A stretch of 64,000 nucleotides of DNA, taken from the NCBI GenBank assembly GCA_030765455.1, contig JAVCCM010000051.1, positions 21,909-85,908 on the forward strand. Reading direction: 5' to 3'. Every line of letters starts with the position of its first letter. Positions within the stretch are counted from its first letter, which is position 1. Of this stretch, positions 27,858-35,966 are shown piece after piece. Source of the stretch: Candidatus Electryonea clarkiae (GTDB lineage: Bacteria > Electryoneota > Electryoneia > Electryoneales > Electryoneaceae). Both the position numbers and the translations under genes were made by a program. Under the pieces are notes generated by a model. It was not told where the DNA came from, did no database searches, and worked only from the letters and a program-made list of their open reading frames with translations.

Positions 27858-28013
27858 GATGCTAAAGGGAGTCCAACCACTTGGTTTGTCTCGGATGCAC
27901 CTCTCTACCTTGGGAACTTTCTCACAAGGCGACTTAAGTTTGCCGACAATTTTGAGCTGCCTATTACAGTGAATTGCGGTGAGAACTGAGAAAAGTCCAA
28001 GTGGAATCTTAGT
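27858..28013 (-). ncRNA. Candidate structured RNA (long irregular hairpin), family not identified
   Basis: Four inverted-repeat pairs nest in order. CTAAAG (27862-27867) pairs with CTTAG (28008-28012) with one bulge. CCACTTGG (27877-27884) pairs with CCAAGTGG (27997-28004). TTCTCAC (27919-27925) pairs with GTGAGAA (27979-27985). AGGC (27927-27930) pairs with GCCT (27959-27962). Together they fold into one rod of about 150 bases with internal loops, a shape like 6S RNA. I see no family-specific sequence and no T-run at either end, so strand and identity are uncertain; minus is a guess from the HU neighbour. Confidence 0.35.
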
Positions 28014-28211
28014 CGCTTTGTTAACCTCGCAATGCATTTGCTAAGAATATCATTCCAAAATCTGGGAATTGAAATTACCTCCATCTGAAACGGATAATGT
28101 TCTATCGCAGTTTTTCTGCTTAATAATCAGATTGCCATTCGGTACAGTCTTATACAGAAATCATCCGCGTTCTGTAGGTGTATTTTCCCTGTTTCCTGAA
28201 CAAATAAATCC

Positions 28212-28240
28212 AAAAAAAAAGCGGCCTTTACAGACCGCTT
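28212..28240 (-). terminator. Rho-independent terminator of the HU gene
   Basis: On the minus strand AAGCGG (28235-28240) pairs with CCGCTT (28219-28224), followed by an uninterrupted T-run of about nine. It lies about 20 bases beyond the HU stop codon. Confidence 0.85.
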
Positions 28241-28258
28241 GAATAAATCGAAACAGGA

Positions 28259-28531
28259 TTAAGCAACTTGATCCTTAAAAGCTTTTCCAGCTGAAAATGC
28301 TGGATATTCTTTCGCCGGAATGTCAATCGGATCACCGGTTTTCGGATTCCGACCTTTACGGGCTTCGCGTCTTTTCCGTTCATAACTTCCAAAACCGACT
28401 ACGCTTACTTTTTCACCTTTTGCTACCGATGCAACGACGGTATCGATAAATGCATTAAGGAAATCTTCCGAAGCTTTTTTTGTGGAACCGGTTTCTTCCG
28501 CGATGGCGGCAACAAGTCCTGCTTTGTTCAT
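28259..28531 (-). CDS. hup: HU-family DNA-binding protein
   Basis: A 90-residue histone-like protein that bends and compacts DNA as a dimer. The sequence begins MNKAGLVAAIAEETGSTKK and carries the family signature GFGSYERKRREARKGRNPKT, then the DNA-binding arm and a closing AFSAGKAFKDQVA. I start at ATG 28531, preceded by AAGGAGA at 6 bases. A longer open frame upstream adds 39 residues unlike any HU protein. The gene is monocistronic with its own terminator. Confidence 0.96.
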   Translation of the reverse strand: MNKAGLVAAIAEETGSTKKASEDFLNAFIDTVVASVAKGEKVSVVGFGSYERKRREARKGRNPKTGDPIDIPAKEYPAFSAGKAFKDQVA

Positions 28532-28901
28532 TGTATTCTCCTTCTTTGGGTTTAATGATATACCCTGGGCACGGGAGGCAGATATCATAAATTCCATACC
28601 GCCCTTCAATTGTCTCCTTTTTTGCCAAATATATAGCAGATTCCACAAGAATCAAGACCTCCGGGCAAAAATCAAACATTTTTTTTCATCTATAAACGAG
28701 TCCGAAATTCGATAAAGAAAGGTAGGGAATAAAGTTTTTGCGACAAATCAATTAACATTTAACTTGTAGGTAATTAGATATATAATGACACAAATTTAAT
28801 TTCCTAATCCATCATTTTCAGGTCATAATTTAGATAATCTTTTATGCATTTCTCCATCTTGCTCCAGAGGCTGGTTAATAAAATAGAAGAGAAACCGTGA
28901 T
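28532..28901. other. Intergenic region between HU and the DMT transporter gene
   Basis: About 370 AT-rich bases. The HU promoter must lie here, but I cannot single out confident -35 and -10 boxes. No RNA gene, repeat or protein gene is evident. Confidence 0.5.
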
Positions 28902-29810
28902 TCATTTGAGATTAATCAGGAGGATTGCAGCTCCTGCAACTGCTAAGGCAGCTCCAGAAATTCCTCTGATTCCGGATTTGTCATTCAGGTAATATGCCGA
29001 CAATGGAATCAGTAATACCGGGGAGATGGACATCAAAGTGGAAGCAATTCCCACCGGCGCATAATTAATTGCGATCATTGAAAGTGTTACTCCGGCAAAA
29101 GGACCAAAAAAACTTCCAGCAATTAATTTCATTGATGAGTTTCGTTGAAAGAGGGATCGAATAGATACAACCGCTTGCTTCCTGACAACAGCAATAGTCC
29201 AGATCACTATAAAAGCGGCTAACATTCTGATGACAGAGACGGATAAGGGAGAAGCATCTCCATTCATTCCAAGTTTTGCTAAAATGAGTCCTGCCGCCTG
29301 GCTTAGTGCGGCTCCTGAAGCAAGTAAGACGCCCCGGAATGGTTTGCTGTTGTGAAGAGTTTTTTGATTATTATCGGGCTGTCGGAGTATCACTAACCCA
29401 ATACCACTTAATGTAACCAGGATTCCCAATATCTGTATAAGATTTAGCGTTTCTCCAAGAAATATCCAGGCAAGCACTATGCTGAATACCGGTGCAAGTG
29501 TTAATAACAGAAGTGTCTTTCGGGGACCAATGTCCAGATATGACTGATACATCATCGAATCACCGATAACCAGCCCAATAATTCCACTAAGACAGAGTAA
29601 GACCAAATTTTCGAGGGAAATACCCGATGGCAAAGGTGTATTAAATAACAACCAGTGTGTAATCAGCATAAAAAGAAGCGCCAGCAGGATACGAACCCTG
29701 TTGACATTTATTGCGCCGATTTTTTGCCCGGCTAATGTGAATAATACCGGCGTTATCGACCAGCAGATTGCGGTGGCAAGCGCAGCCATCTCCCCAATAG
29801 GAAGACTCAA
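28902..29810 (-). CDS. DMT-superfamily transporter (two EamA domains)
   Basis: An inner-membrane carrier of 302 residues with about ten hydrophobic helices arranged as two EamA halves. Typical phrases are PVFSIVLAWIFLGETLNLIQ, which ends the first half, and SPVLLIPLSAYYLNDKSG in the second. The start is TTG at 29810, with AGGAGG six bases upstream; an internal ATG at 29789 is less well placed. It overlaps the stop of the nucleotidyltransferase gene by 4 bases. DMT carriers export or import small metabolites. Beside a LicC-like enzyme, a choline-type or sugar-alcohol substrate is possible but unproven. Confidence 0.9.
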   Translation of the reverse strand: MSLPIGEMAALATAICWSITPVLFTLAGQKIGAINVNRVRILLALLFMLITHWLLFNTPLPSGISLENLVLLCLSGIIGLVIGDSMMYQSYLDIGPRKTLLLLTLAPVFSIVLAWIFLGETLNLIQILGILVTLSGIGLVILRQPDNNQKTLHNSKPFRGVLLASGAALSQAAGLILAKLGMNGDASPLSVSVIRMLAAFIVIWTIAVVRKQAVVSIRSLFQRNSSMKLIAGSFFGPFAGVTLSMIAINYAPVGIASTLMSISPVLLIPLSAYYLNDKSGIRGISGAALAVAGAAILLINLK

Positions 29811-30559
29811 GCCATGCCTCCTGATTGAAGATGAGGAACAACTGTTTTCAAAGCATTATAGTAATCTTCCGAAGTATCGATCTCCATTATTGGAAATGGA
29901 GTAACATCAGCTACAAAGAACTCTTCACCGGATCGTATAGCTTCATCAAATGACGTTTCATAAAACTCGTTTGCGCCGTTTCCTTTTTTGATCCGACGCT
30001 CCAGTATCTCAAATAATCGCGGGAGAAAATTTCTGGAGAGAAGATTGATTCCAATTGATTCTCCGGCAGCCTGGGAAGGAGGAATGTGTTTGCCGATTTC
30101 AAGAATTTTTCCCGATGAATCGACTCGAAATTTAACCTCTTCATCGTCAACACTGTCCAGCCTGACTGCGAGGACAGTTTCTCCGGGCGCCTGTATGGTT
30201 GCAGCAATGCTGCGATGATCCATAATAACATCACCATTAATAAGCAGCATATCGACATTGTCAGTAAGCATCAACTCCTTCATTAACCATACTGAATATG
30301 ATGTATTTGTCCTGTTGTAAACGGGGTTTGGTATCCATCTGAAATTTATTTCACTATATCTTCCCGAGAGATGTTGACGAAGTTCCCGTTCCCTGAATCC
30401 ACTTGCAAAAACGACCTCTTTGATCCCGTTTTTCATTAACGCCTGGAGTATGTGATCGACTATTGTAATGCCTCCTGCATCGAGCAAACATTTATGACGT
30501 CGGGCGGTTAAATCACCCATTCGACGCGCATTCCCTGCGACAAGGATAACAGCGTTCAA
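29807..30559 (-). CDS. LicC-like sugar-phosphate/phosphocholine nucleotidyltransferase
   Basis: The protein has 250 residues and the fold of small NTP transferases. The N-terminal nucleotide-binding loop is AVILVAGNARRMG, followed by the lysine in RRHKCLLD. The metal-binding region is DMLLINGDVIMD, and NRTNTSYSVWLM resembles LicC-type CTP:phosphocholine cytidylyltransferases. It transfers a nucleotide to a phosphorylated small molecule to give an activated precursor for surface decoration. The start is TTG at 30559 with GGGAG six bases before; homologues begin MxAVIL, which supports it. Coupled by overlap to the DMT transporter, like licB and licC, but no licA kinase is nearby. Specificity uncertain. 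Confidence 0.86.
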   Translation of the reverse strand: MNAVILVAGNARRMGDLTARRHKCLLDAGGITIVDHILQALMKNGIKEVVFASGFRERELRQHLSGRYSEINFRWIPNPVYNRTNTSYSVWLMKELMLTDNVDMLLINGDVIMDHRSIAATIQAPGETVLAVRLDSVDDEEVKFRVDSSGKILEIGKHIPPSQAAGESIGINLLSRNFLPRLFEILERRIKKGNGANEFYETSFDEAIRSGEEFFVADVTPFPIMEIDTSEDYYNALKTVVPHLQSGGMA

Positions 30560-30626
30560 TCTTGACTCCCGGAATTTTACTCTTCACAACCTTAATTGAA
30601 ATCTATGAATTTATTCGCATCAAGAG

Positions 30627-30666
30627 CTGGGTGGCCCGACTGCTTGCTGTCGGGTTTCATGCCCAG
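30627..30666. repeat. Nested palindrome, probable dispersed repeat
   Basis: CTGGG (30627-30631) pairs with CCCAG (30662-30666), enclosing CCCGAC (30635-30640) paired with GTCGGG (30649-30654). The GC-rich hairpin in an AT-rich gap looks like a REP-type element rather than a terminator, since no T-run follows on either strand. Confidence 0.5.
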
Positions 30667-30711
30667 TTCAATAATGATAAATTGACGACCAGAAAATCTT
30701 CAACCTCTCAC

Positions 30712-30735
30712 AAAATTGCAGGCAGGAACGCCTGC
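30712..30735 (-). terminator. Possible terminator downstream of the 367-residue secreted protein gene
   Basis: GCAGGC (30730-30735 on the minus strand) pairs with GCCTGC (30718-30723) around a 6-base loop, followed by AATTTTG. It lies 15 bases past the stop at 30750. The short T-run makes this only likely. Confidence 0.4.
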
Positions 30736-30749
30736 GATCAACACTATAA

Positions 30750-31853
30750 TTATTTGTGTTTGCATCCTTTCCATTTAGGAGCCGTGTAAATGCTTTCAAA
30801 CCATAACGAGGTTTTTTCGTTCATGGCACATACATCAATTACTCCGTCAAACGGAACTCCCCACCAATTTCTATATACCTGACTTGCTGCAATAGTCCTG
30901 AATGTTCTGCCGCGATCAATCCAGGTTGCAGCCGAGAACTTCCAGAAACTTTCTATATTTTGATTATTAAGAGAAGTAGTAATTCGTAGCTCCCCCGTCC
31001 ATTGATTTTCAAATACTTCAATTAGTGTTATTGAGTCTGCTTTAACCGTAGCGTTCCCTTCAAGTTTGTCAGGCAGCAAGGAGACAATCCATTCTTCAGG
31101 CTCTTCTTCTTCAAAAGGTCCCCACTCCAGATCGAAACGCCAATCTATTCCCACTGGAAGTATCCATATTGATGACCATTGATCCGCAGGGTGATCTCCC
31201 CGTTTCTCATCAAACCCGGTATATAAAGATGCCCTGCTGTCGTGTGGATGAAGTAACCTGATGTTTTGTGCTGCAAAATCTGTCTTCATTGAAAAATATT
31301 CCGGGGGGCTTAGTTTCTCATAGCCAATCCCGGATTGGGCAAAGAAGGCTATCTGCTCCTGAACAGTGTACAGTAATGAATCAGGAGTGCCACGCCTTAA
31401 ATTAATATTACAGTCCGCAATGACACGGCGCTGATACATAGGCTCATCCCAGATAAAGAAGCGCGTTTTAACCGCTCCATTCATATAAATTGCTTCCACC
31501 CAAAAGACCTTCTCGCGGCCCGGCTGCAGGACACCTTCCTTGCCCGTAAGCTCGACCGTTGCATCCGAACTCCCAGACCAGAAATTAAGGATTATATCTC
31601 TTGCAGTTGCCTCACTCAACTCGGGGGAATTTTTCAGTGGTCTCAGGTGCAGAAAAAACATCCACCAGGGATTATCTGCAATACGAAACCTCCCTGTTCT
31701 TTCATCTCCCGAATCAATTGTTACCCTGGGAACAATACCCTGGGAAAACAGTTCTTCAGCATCGAGAGGCAATCGTGGCAATAATTGAGGTGGCTGTGCA
31801 AAAAGAGAGAAGCTTAGACACGATGTAAGAATAAATAAAACTCGCTTTAACAT
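30750..31853 (-). CDS. Secreted protein of unknown function
   Basis: The gene encodes 367 residues, starting at ATG 31853. A signal peptide (VLFILTSCLSFSLFA) is cleaved before QPPQ. The mature part is rich in tryptophan and aromatic residues, with beta-strand-like alternation throughout, for example WWMFFLHLRPL and SSIWILPVGIDWRFDLEWG. No known motif, T9SS sorting domain or lipobox was recognised. The C-terminus is basic with a cysteine (KWKGCKHK). It stands alone between the nucleotidyltransferase and beta-helix genes. Probably periplasmic or outer-membrane associated; no function is offered. Confidence 0.82.
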   Translation of the reverse strand: MLKRVLFILTSCLSFSLFAQPPQLLPRLPLDAEELFSQGIVPRVTIDSGDERTGRFRIADNPWWMFFLHLRPLKNSPELSEATARDIILNFWSGSSDATVELTGKEGVLQPGREKVFWVEAIYMNGAVKTRFFIWDEPMYQRRVIADCNINLRRGTPDSLLYTVQEQIAFFAQSGIGYEKLSPPEYFSMKTDFAAQNIRLLHPHDSRASLYTGFDEKRGDHPADQWSSIWILPVGIDWRFDLEWGPFEEEEPEEWIVSLLPDKLEGNATVKADSITLIEVFENQWTGELRITTSLNNQNIESFWKFSAATWIDRGRTFRTIAASQVYRNWWGVPFDGVIDVCAMNEKTSLWFESIYTAPKWKGCKHK

Positions 31854-32023
31854 ATCAATTTTCCAGTTTGACTGATAATAAGACGAAACATTGTATTGTA
31901 ATAAAGAACTCTCTGGGATAAAAGTAAATTATATATAAAAAGGTTTTACCGCTGTAATTATCTGATCAAAATCATTGAATCCTAATTGCGACAATGTTAT
32001 TGGGGCAGATACTGTATAAATTT

Positions 32024-32059
32024 GAGAGAAAAATCCCGAAATTTCATATTCCGGGATTT
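32024..32059 (-). terminator. Terminator of the beta-helix T9SS cargo gene
   Basis: On the minus strand AAATCCCG (32052-32059) pairs with CGGGATTT (32031-32038), followed by TTCTCTC after a short T-run. It lies about 20 bases after the stop codon. Confidence 0.65.
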
Positions 32060-32079
32060 ATAATGAGTACTCTCTGGAA

Positions 32080-33756
32080 TTACTTCAACAACATCATCTT
32101 TCTTGTATCTCTAAAATCATCTCCCTGTAAACTGTAAAAATATAGTCCGGATGCTAGATTGTTCATATCTACAACAGTTTTATGAAAACCTGCATTCATT
32201 TTCCTGTCAATAATCGTCATCACTGATCGACCCATTAAATTGTAAATTTTTAGAGTTACGTGTGAATCCTTTGGCAGATCAAATCTAAGTGTCGCAATCG
32301 AGTTGAAGGGATTTGGGTAAATATTAGAGATCCTGAAGCCTGTTTCAATTACTTTTCCAAAGGGTTTTTCGACAAGATTTAATTGATCGTAATAAAATGC
32401 TCCTATGTCTCTAATTGTACTATCAGGATCGAGGCTATCCGGTGAGCCCGCATCTATACAGGGAGAAACCGATTGAAGGCTAAAATCGTTAACGTCTAAA
32501 TTAGAAAATAGAGGATTTTTAAAAATATTATACGCCCTGTCGCAAGAATCACCATTTAAATTTACTGTGTTAATATTACCCAAACCACCTATCAAAGTAT
32601 CCCAACCTTCATGAATAAAAAAAGTATCCTCATTTACGTAAAAATCATTGTTAAACATGTTTGTTGATCCATACACAGTCAGGAAAACCCCGCCTTCACC
32701 CCGATTATAGGCAAATATTGAATTGGTAATAATACAACTGCCGTCTCCACTATAAAGCCCGCCTCCCCTCCCTGATGCTTCATTGTTAACAACAGTACAA
32801 TTACTTAAGAAAATTATATTATTATGGAAAATACCGCCTCCTTCTCCATAAGAAAAATTATCAGCCACCAGGCACCGGGTTAAAAAGTATATTCCAACCA
32901 AACCTATACTCGTAATTCCACCTCCGTTTTCACTGTTAGTATTTCCGGATATTTCACAATCTATAATTCTCTGTTCAAAATCACTTTTTATTATTCCACC
33001 GCCGTCATTGTTGCGAATAACACTATTGCTCAATATGGAGTTGAAAGCTTCGTCAAAAAAGATTCCACCCTGCTCATTTTCTTCAATAATGCAATGGTCA
33101 ATTACAACATCAAATGTTGACCGGACAAAAAGACCACCGCCATATTCTTCGGCAGTGTTGTTTCTTATCGTACAATGATAAAATTCCGGTTCGCTGACTT
33201 CAGCGCAGAATATTCCGCTGGAATTGCTGCCTGAAACAACACAATATTCCATCTGGCAGCCAACAGATGAATACCGGTTAAAATTAATCCCGCCCCATGA
33301 TTGCGCACCGTTATTTAATCGGAAGATGATACTATCCTCTTCAGTACCGTATGCTCTCAGAGTGCCACCATTGATATCGAAATTCACGTCATCTTCGAAC
33401 AGGAAAATTGCGCCAGATTCTATTTCGAGAGTAGTATAACTGGCTATATAGATGTCGTCTGTGACTATATAAGTAGTGTCTTCCAGAATACCGCTCAACT
33501 GACCCGAAATTCTTACCTGGGCGTTGGAGTAACCAGAAGTGGAAAGAATTAATAAAAAAGTAAAAATAAACCTGTAAAAAGTTTTCCCAGGGAAGTGTAG
33601 ATAATTAAAAAATTGTGGAATGAAATAAGAAGATTGAAGTATGCCATGTGGCGGAGTAATAATACTTCTCAAAACTAAAATAATATTTTGAGAAATCAAT
33701 TTTTGTCTATAACTCGTTTGGTAATCCTTCACAGCGCATCCGTTTATTAATATCAT
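32080..33756 (-). CDS. Secreted right-handed beta-helix protein with T9SS C-terminal sorting domain
   Basis: After a signal peptide (FIFTFLLILSTSGYSNA before QVRI) come about 300 residues of parallel beta-helix. Short turns repeat SGNxx, NNxGGGIxx and CxIxxNxA, as in polymorphic-membrane and pectate-lyase-like proteins. The choice-of-anchor Q phrase SPCIDAGSPDSLDPD follows. The last 80 residues are a T9SS type A sorting domain: YPNPFNS, then YNLMGRSV, GFHKTVVDM, LASGLYFYS and a basic RKMMLLK end. Export across the outer membrane by T9SS is expected. The start is uncertain: ATG 33756 gives an unusually long 60-residue lead before the signal peptide, no Shine-Dalgarno site is visible, and the frame stays open to TTG 33804. 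Confidence 0.87.
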   Translation of the reverse strand: MILINGCAVKDYQTSYRQKLISQNIILVLRSIITPPHGILQSSYFIPQFFNYLHFPGKTFYRFIFTFLLILSTSGYSNAQVRISGQLSGILEDTTYIVTDDIYIASYTTLEIESGAIFLFEDDVNFDINGGTLRAYGTEEDSIIFRLNNGAQSWGGINFNRYSSVGCQMEYCVVSGSNSSGIFCAEVSEPEFYHCTIRNNTAEEYGGGLFVRSTFDVVIDHCIIEENEQGGIFFDEAFNSILSNSVIRNNDGGGIIKSDFEQRIIDCEISGNTNSENGGGITSIGLVGIYFLTRCLVADNFSYGEGGGIFHNNIIFLSNCTVVNNEASGRGGGLYSGDGSCIITNSIFAYNRGEGGVFLTVYGSTNMFNNDFYVNEDTFFIHEGWDTLIGGLGNINTVNLNGDSCDRAYNIFKNPLFSNLDVNDFSLQSVSPCIDAGSPDSLDPDSTIRDIGAFYYDQLNLVEKPFGKVIETGFRISNIYPNPFNSIATLRFDLPKDSHVTLKIYNLMGRSVMTIIDRKMNAGFHKTVVDMNNLASGLYFYSLQGDDFRDTRKMMLLK

Positions 33757-33930
33757 TAACAAGCATTGTTTGCGGGAAGAAAGATGATTGCCGGTTTGAA
33801 TCAATTATCATCTGAAACTTAATATATAGATAATTTATAAAGTTTGCAAGTAATTTTGTTCTGTTTACAAATTATTTCTGAATCCTCCCGCCAATATGCA
33901 ATACAATACCTAACCTGGACAATCCAAAAC

Positions 33931-34005
33931 CAAAAAGATTACAGGATACAAGGATATTTAGGATAGACAGGATTTTCCTTTGCGCCTTTGCGTCTTAGCG
34001 TGAGA
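33931..34005 (+). repeat. Dispersed intergenic repeat, copy 1
   Basis: The segment contains CAAAAAGATTACAGGATA, then an AGGATA-rich part, and ends in TTTGCGCCTTTGCG. A closely similar stretch with the same order of blocks occurs at 43463-43545. Neither is inside a gene. It resembles short repeats scattered through genomes of this group. Confidence 0.6.
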
Positions 34006-34088
34006 AGATAATCGGAGGGTAATGACAAATATATATTTGAATGTGAAATACTTCGATGATTTTCTGCCGGATAAATTATAGATAGGTG

Positions 34089-34181
34089 GTCATTCTAAAT
34101 GAAAGAGAAGAATCTCGATCATCTTATATTGTTGTAATCCAGGAGATTGCTTCGTCGCTTCGCTTCCTCGCAATGACGGCG
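34089..34181 (+). repeat. Dispersed intergenic repeat related to widespread CATTCTG/CGCAATGACG-type elements
   Basis: GTCATTCTAAATGAAAG is followed by AAGAATCTCG, and 20 bases later by GATTGCTTCGTCGCTTCG and CCTCGCAATGACGG. ATTGC at one end of the second block and GCAAT at the other make it partly palindromic. I recall near-identical strings in intergenic DNA of many unrelated bacteria; this rests on memory, not on a search. Confidence 0.55.
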
Positions 34182-34303
34182 GTGGTTGATTTCCACAGGA
34201 GCTAATTATAGAGAATCAAATATCCGGGAAAGCGGTAATTCTCATAATTTGCGAAATCCAGTCTAAACGAGTATATTCAAACATTTGAATTTATCCTGAT
34301 TGG

Positions 34304-34333
34304 TTGACATATAATAGTTATTGATAATATTAC
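34304..34333 (+). promoter_or_regulatory. Possible promoter of the ecfT-truA-pur-psd-tat operon
   Basis: TTGACA at 34304-34309 is followed by an AT-rich spacer and TATTAC at 34328-34333 (18 bases apart). The region is AT-rich and lies about 90 bases before the first gene. FCB bacteria often use different consensus boxes, so this is a weak call. Confidence 0.35.
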
Positions 34334-34358
34334 TCGTTTCAATATCGATTGATCATCG

Positions 34359-34380
34359 CCGGGACATCAAGCTGTCCCGG
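34359..34380 (+). promoter_or_regulatory. Leader hairpin upstream of ecfT
   Basis: CCGGGACA (34359-34366) pairs perfectly with TGTCCCGG (34373-34380) around a 6-base loop, 46 bases before the ecfT start. No T-run follows. It could be an mRNA-stabilising leader stem or another REP-like palindrome. Confidence 0.4.
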
Positions 34381-34425
34381 GCACCCAGGAATGAAAAGAA
34401 TTCTACTTTTGAAAGATACTAAAGG

Positions 34426-35190
34426 ATGTATATCAAGTCGGACGGTTTTTTAAACAGGTTTGATACCCGGGCAAAATTATCCGCAGCTTTTTTGCTTGCA
34501 CTCTCGGCTTTGACTGTGCCCTGGGGACCAGGTATTATTGCTGTCTTTTTTATTTTAATTATTGCGATTATTGCAATGCATATTCCATTGGTGCGTCTTG
34601 CCGCCCCGATTATTCTATTGGGATGGATGTTTGTATTTACAATAATAATACACGGGTTTACGACTTCAGGACATATTCTCTGGGAAATCCCCAAAACCGA
34701 ATTGATGCTTACGAAAGAGGGATTGATAAAGGGAATAATTATATCTTCAAGAGTTATGATGGCTACAGTGATACTGGGAATTATCGTCCTGACTACAGAC
34801 ACTTTCGAGACTATCCAGGCTCTTGAATCGATGGCAAGACCTTTGAGGAAAATTGGTATCAATTTGCGTTCCACCGCTTTGGCATTGGCGCTGGCGTTAC
34901 GGTTTGTACCTACTCTATATAATGAAGCAATTATATTAAAGAAGGCGCTCAAAGCGCGAGGATGGAATTCGCGCCGCAAAGGTTTAAAAAAAGTAACAGC
35001 CTGGCTGCCTATGATAATTCCACTGCTGGTAAATGGTCTTCGCCGATCGGATTATCTCGCTGACACACTCGTTATTCGGCGATACAATCCCGATACACCC
35101 GGAACATCTATGAATCTTTCAAAGTGGGAGAAAGGCGAGACTATGCTTGTTATTATCTCACTTCTGCCATTTGCAGCGTGGTTAATATGA
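34426..35190 (+). CDS. ecfT: Energy-coupling factor transporter transmembrane protein (EcfT/CbiQ family)
   Basis: The membrane coupling subunit of vitamin and metal ECF transporters, 254 residues. Hydrophobic helices cover residues 18-120 and the C-terminal end. Coupling helix signatures are present in LALALRFVPTLYNEAIIL and KALKARGWNSRRKG (the ALxARG motif that contacts the ATPases). No EcfA ATPase or S-component lies in the window, so partners must be encoded elsewhere. The ATG at 34426 has only AAAGG immediately in front. Its stop overlaps the truA start (ATGA). First gene of the operon. Confidence 0.88.
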   Translation: MYIKSDGFLNRFDTRAKLSAAFLLALSALTVPWGPGIIAVFFILIIAIIAMHIPLVRLAAPIILLGWMFVFTIIIHGFTTSGHILWEIPKTELMLTKEGLIKGIIISSRVMMATVILGIIVLTTDTFETIQALESMARPLRKIGINLRSTALALALALRFVPTLYNEAIILKKALKARGWNSRRKGLKKVTAWLPMIIPLLVNGLRRSDYLADTLVIRRYNPDTPGTSMNLSKWEKGETMLVIISLLPFAAWLI

Positions 35191-35966
35191 GGATCCGTCT
35201 GAACCTTGCATATGATGGAACGGAATACAAAGGATGGCAATTACAGCCTGAAGTTCCCACAATCCAAAATTCCCTGGAATACGCTCTTTCGAAAATGTTC
35301 AATGTGACCAGGATTGCAATAACCGGATCGGGACGTACTGATGCCGGAGTACATGCTGTTGGTCAAGTAGCACACGCCGATCTGCCGGTTGAGAGAGAAG
35401 AGAATGAAATTAAGCGGGGGTTGAATGCGCTGCTGCCGGATGATATCCAGGTACATGGTGTAATGAAAGTACCCGATTCGTTCCATGCTCGGTTCAGCGC
35501 AACGAAGAGAGTTTATGTATATCGCATTCTCGAAAAACACGATATTTTTAATAGACGATTTGCATGGCATCCACCTTTTCAATTCGATATCGCTTCAGCC
35601 GGCAAATTAGCTGAAAATTTTTTGGGATCGCATGATTTCCGGCAATTTTCGACACGCCCGGATAATATTGAATCAACTACTTGTTTTATAAAGGAAATTC
35701 AATTTTTTCAAACTGAGAGCGGCTGGTTATTCACAATATCCGCTGATCGCTTTCTCCGTAAGATGGTTCGTACAATTGTTGGGACATTACTGGAGGCATC
35801 TTCAGGTCTGATAGGCGAAACACAGCTTCGAGACTCTATAGATGGCGCAACCGGCAGGGTCGGCACACCTGCACCTCCGCAAGGTCTGGCATTGTTTCGT
35901 GTACATTATGATATTGACGAGCCTGATCATATACCGGAATATTCAATTTGGAGAGAAAGTCCATGA
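35187..35966 (+). CDS. truA: tRNA pseudouridine(38-40) synthase TruA
   Basis: Converts uridines 38-40 of the tRNA anticodon arm to pseudouridine in the cytoplasm. The start at ATG 35187 gives [18 protein letters not shown], the classic TruA beginning; an upstream extension is unrelated. The catalytic aspartate is D52 in [11 protein letters not shown]. Other family phrases are [13 protein letters not shown] and [19 protein letters not shown]. At 259 residues it is normal length. It overlaps ecfT upstream and the transaldolase-like gene downstream by 4 bases each. Confidence 0.96.
   Translation: MRIRLNLAYDGTEYKGWQLQPEVPTIQNSLEYALSKMFNVTRIAITGSGRTDAGVHAVGQVAHADLPVEREENEIKRGLNALLPDDIQVHGVMKVPDSFHARFSATKRVYVYRILEKHDIFNRRFAWHPPFQFDIASAGKLAENFLGSHDFRQFSTRPDNIESTTCFIKEIQFFQTESGWLFTISADRFLRKMVRTIVGTLLEASSGLIGETQLRDSIDGATGRVGTPAPPQGLALFRVHYDIDEPDHIPEYSIWRESP

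Larger units (their letters stand above)
27555..28258. other. 700-base intergenic region
   Basis: There is no convincing protein gene. A 62-codon minus-strand frame at 27849-28037 has no Shine-Dalgarno site and no recognisable product, and it coincides with the nested inverted repeats described separately as a candidate RNA. The part next to the cyclase gene is AT-rich and probably holds its promoter. The part next to HU ends in the HU terminator. Confidence 0.6.
33805..34425. other. Repeat-rich intergenic region and promoter area of the twelve-gene operon
   Basis: About 600 bases between divergent genes. It holds two repeat elements, then AT-rich DNA with a promoter-like TTGACA at 34304-34309, and a leader hairpin at 34359-34380. 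No protein gene is evident. Confidence 0.6.

Noticed and set aside
27849..28037. 62-codon minus-strand open frame in the gap beside HU
   Set aside because: No ribosome site, atypical composition and no recognisable product. It coincides with nested inverted repeats better explained as a structured RNA or as non-coding DNA.
30627..30735. tRNA-like cloverleaf in the GC-rich hairpins
   Set aside because: No anticodon arm, no T-loop motif and no CCA-type end; only independent palindromes.
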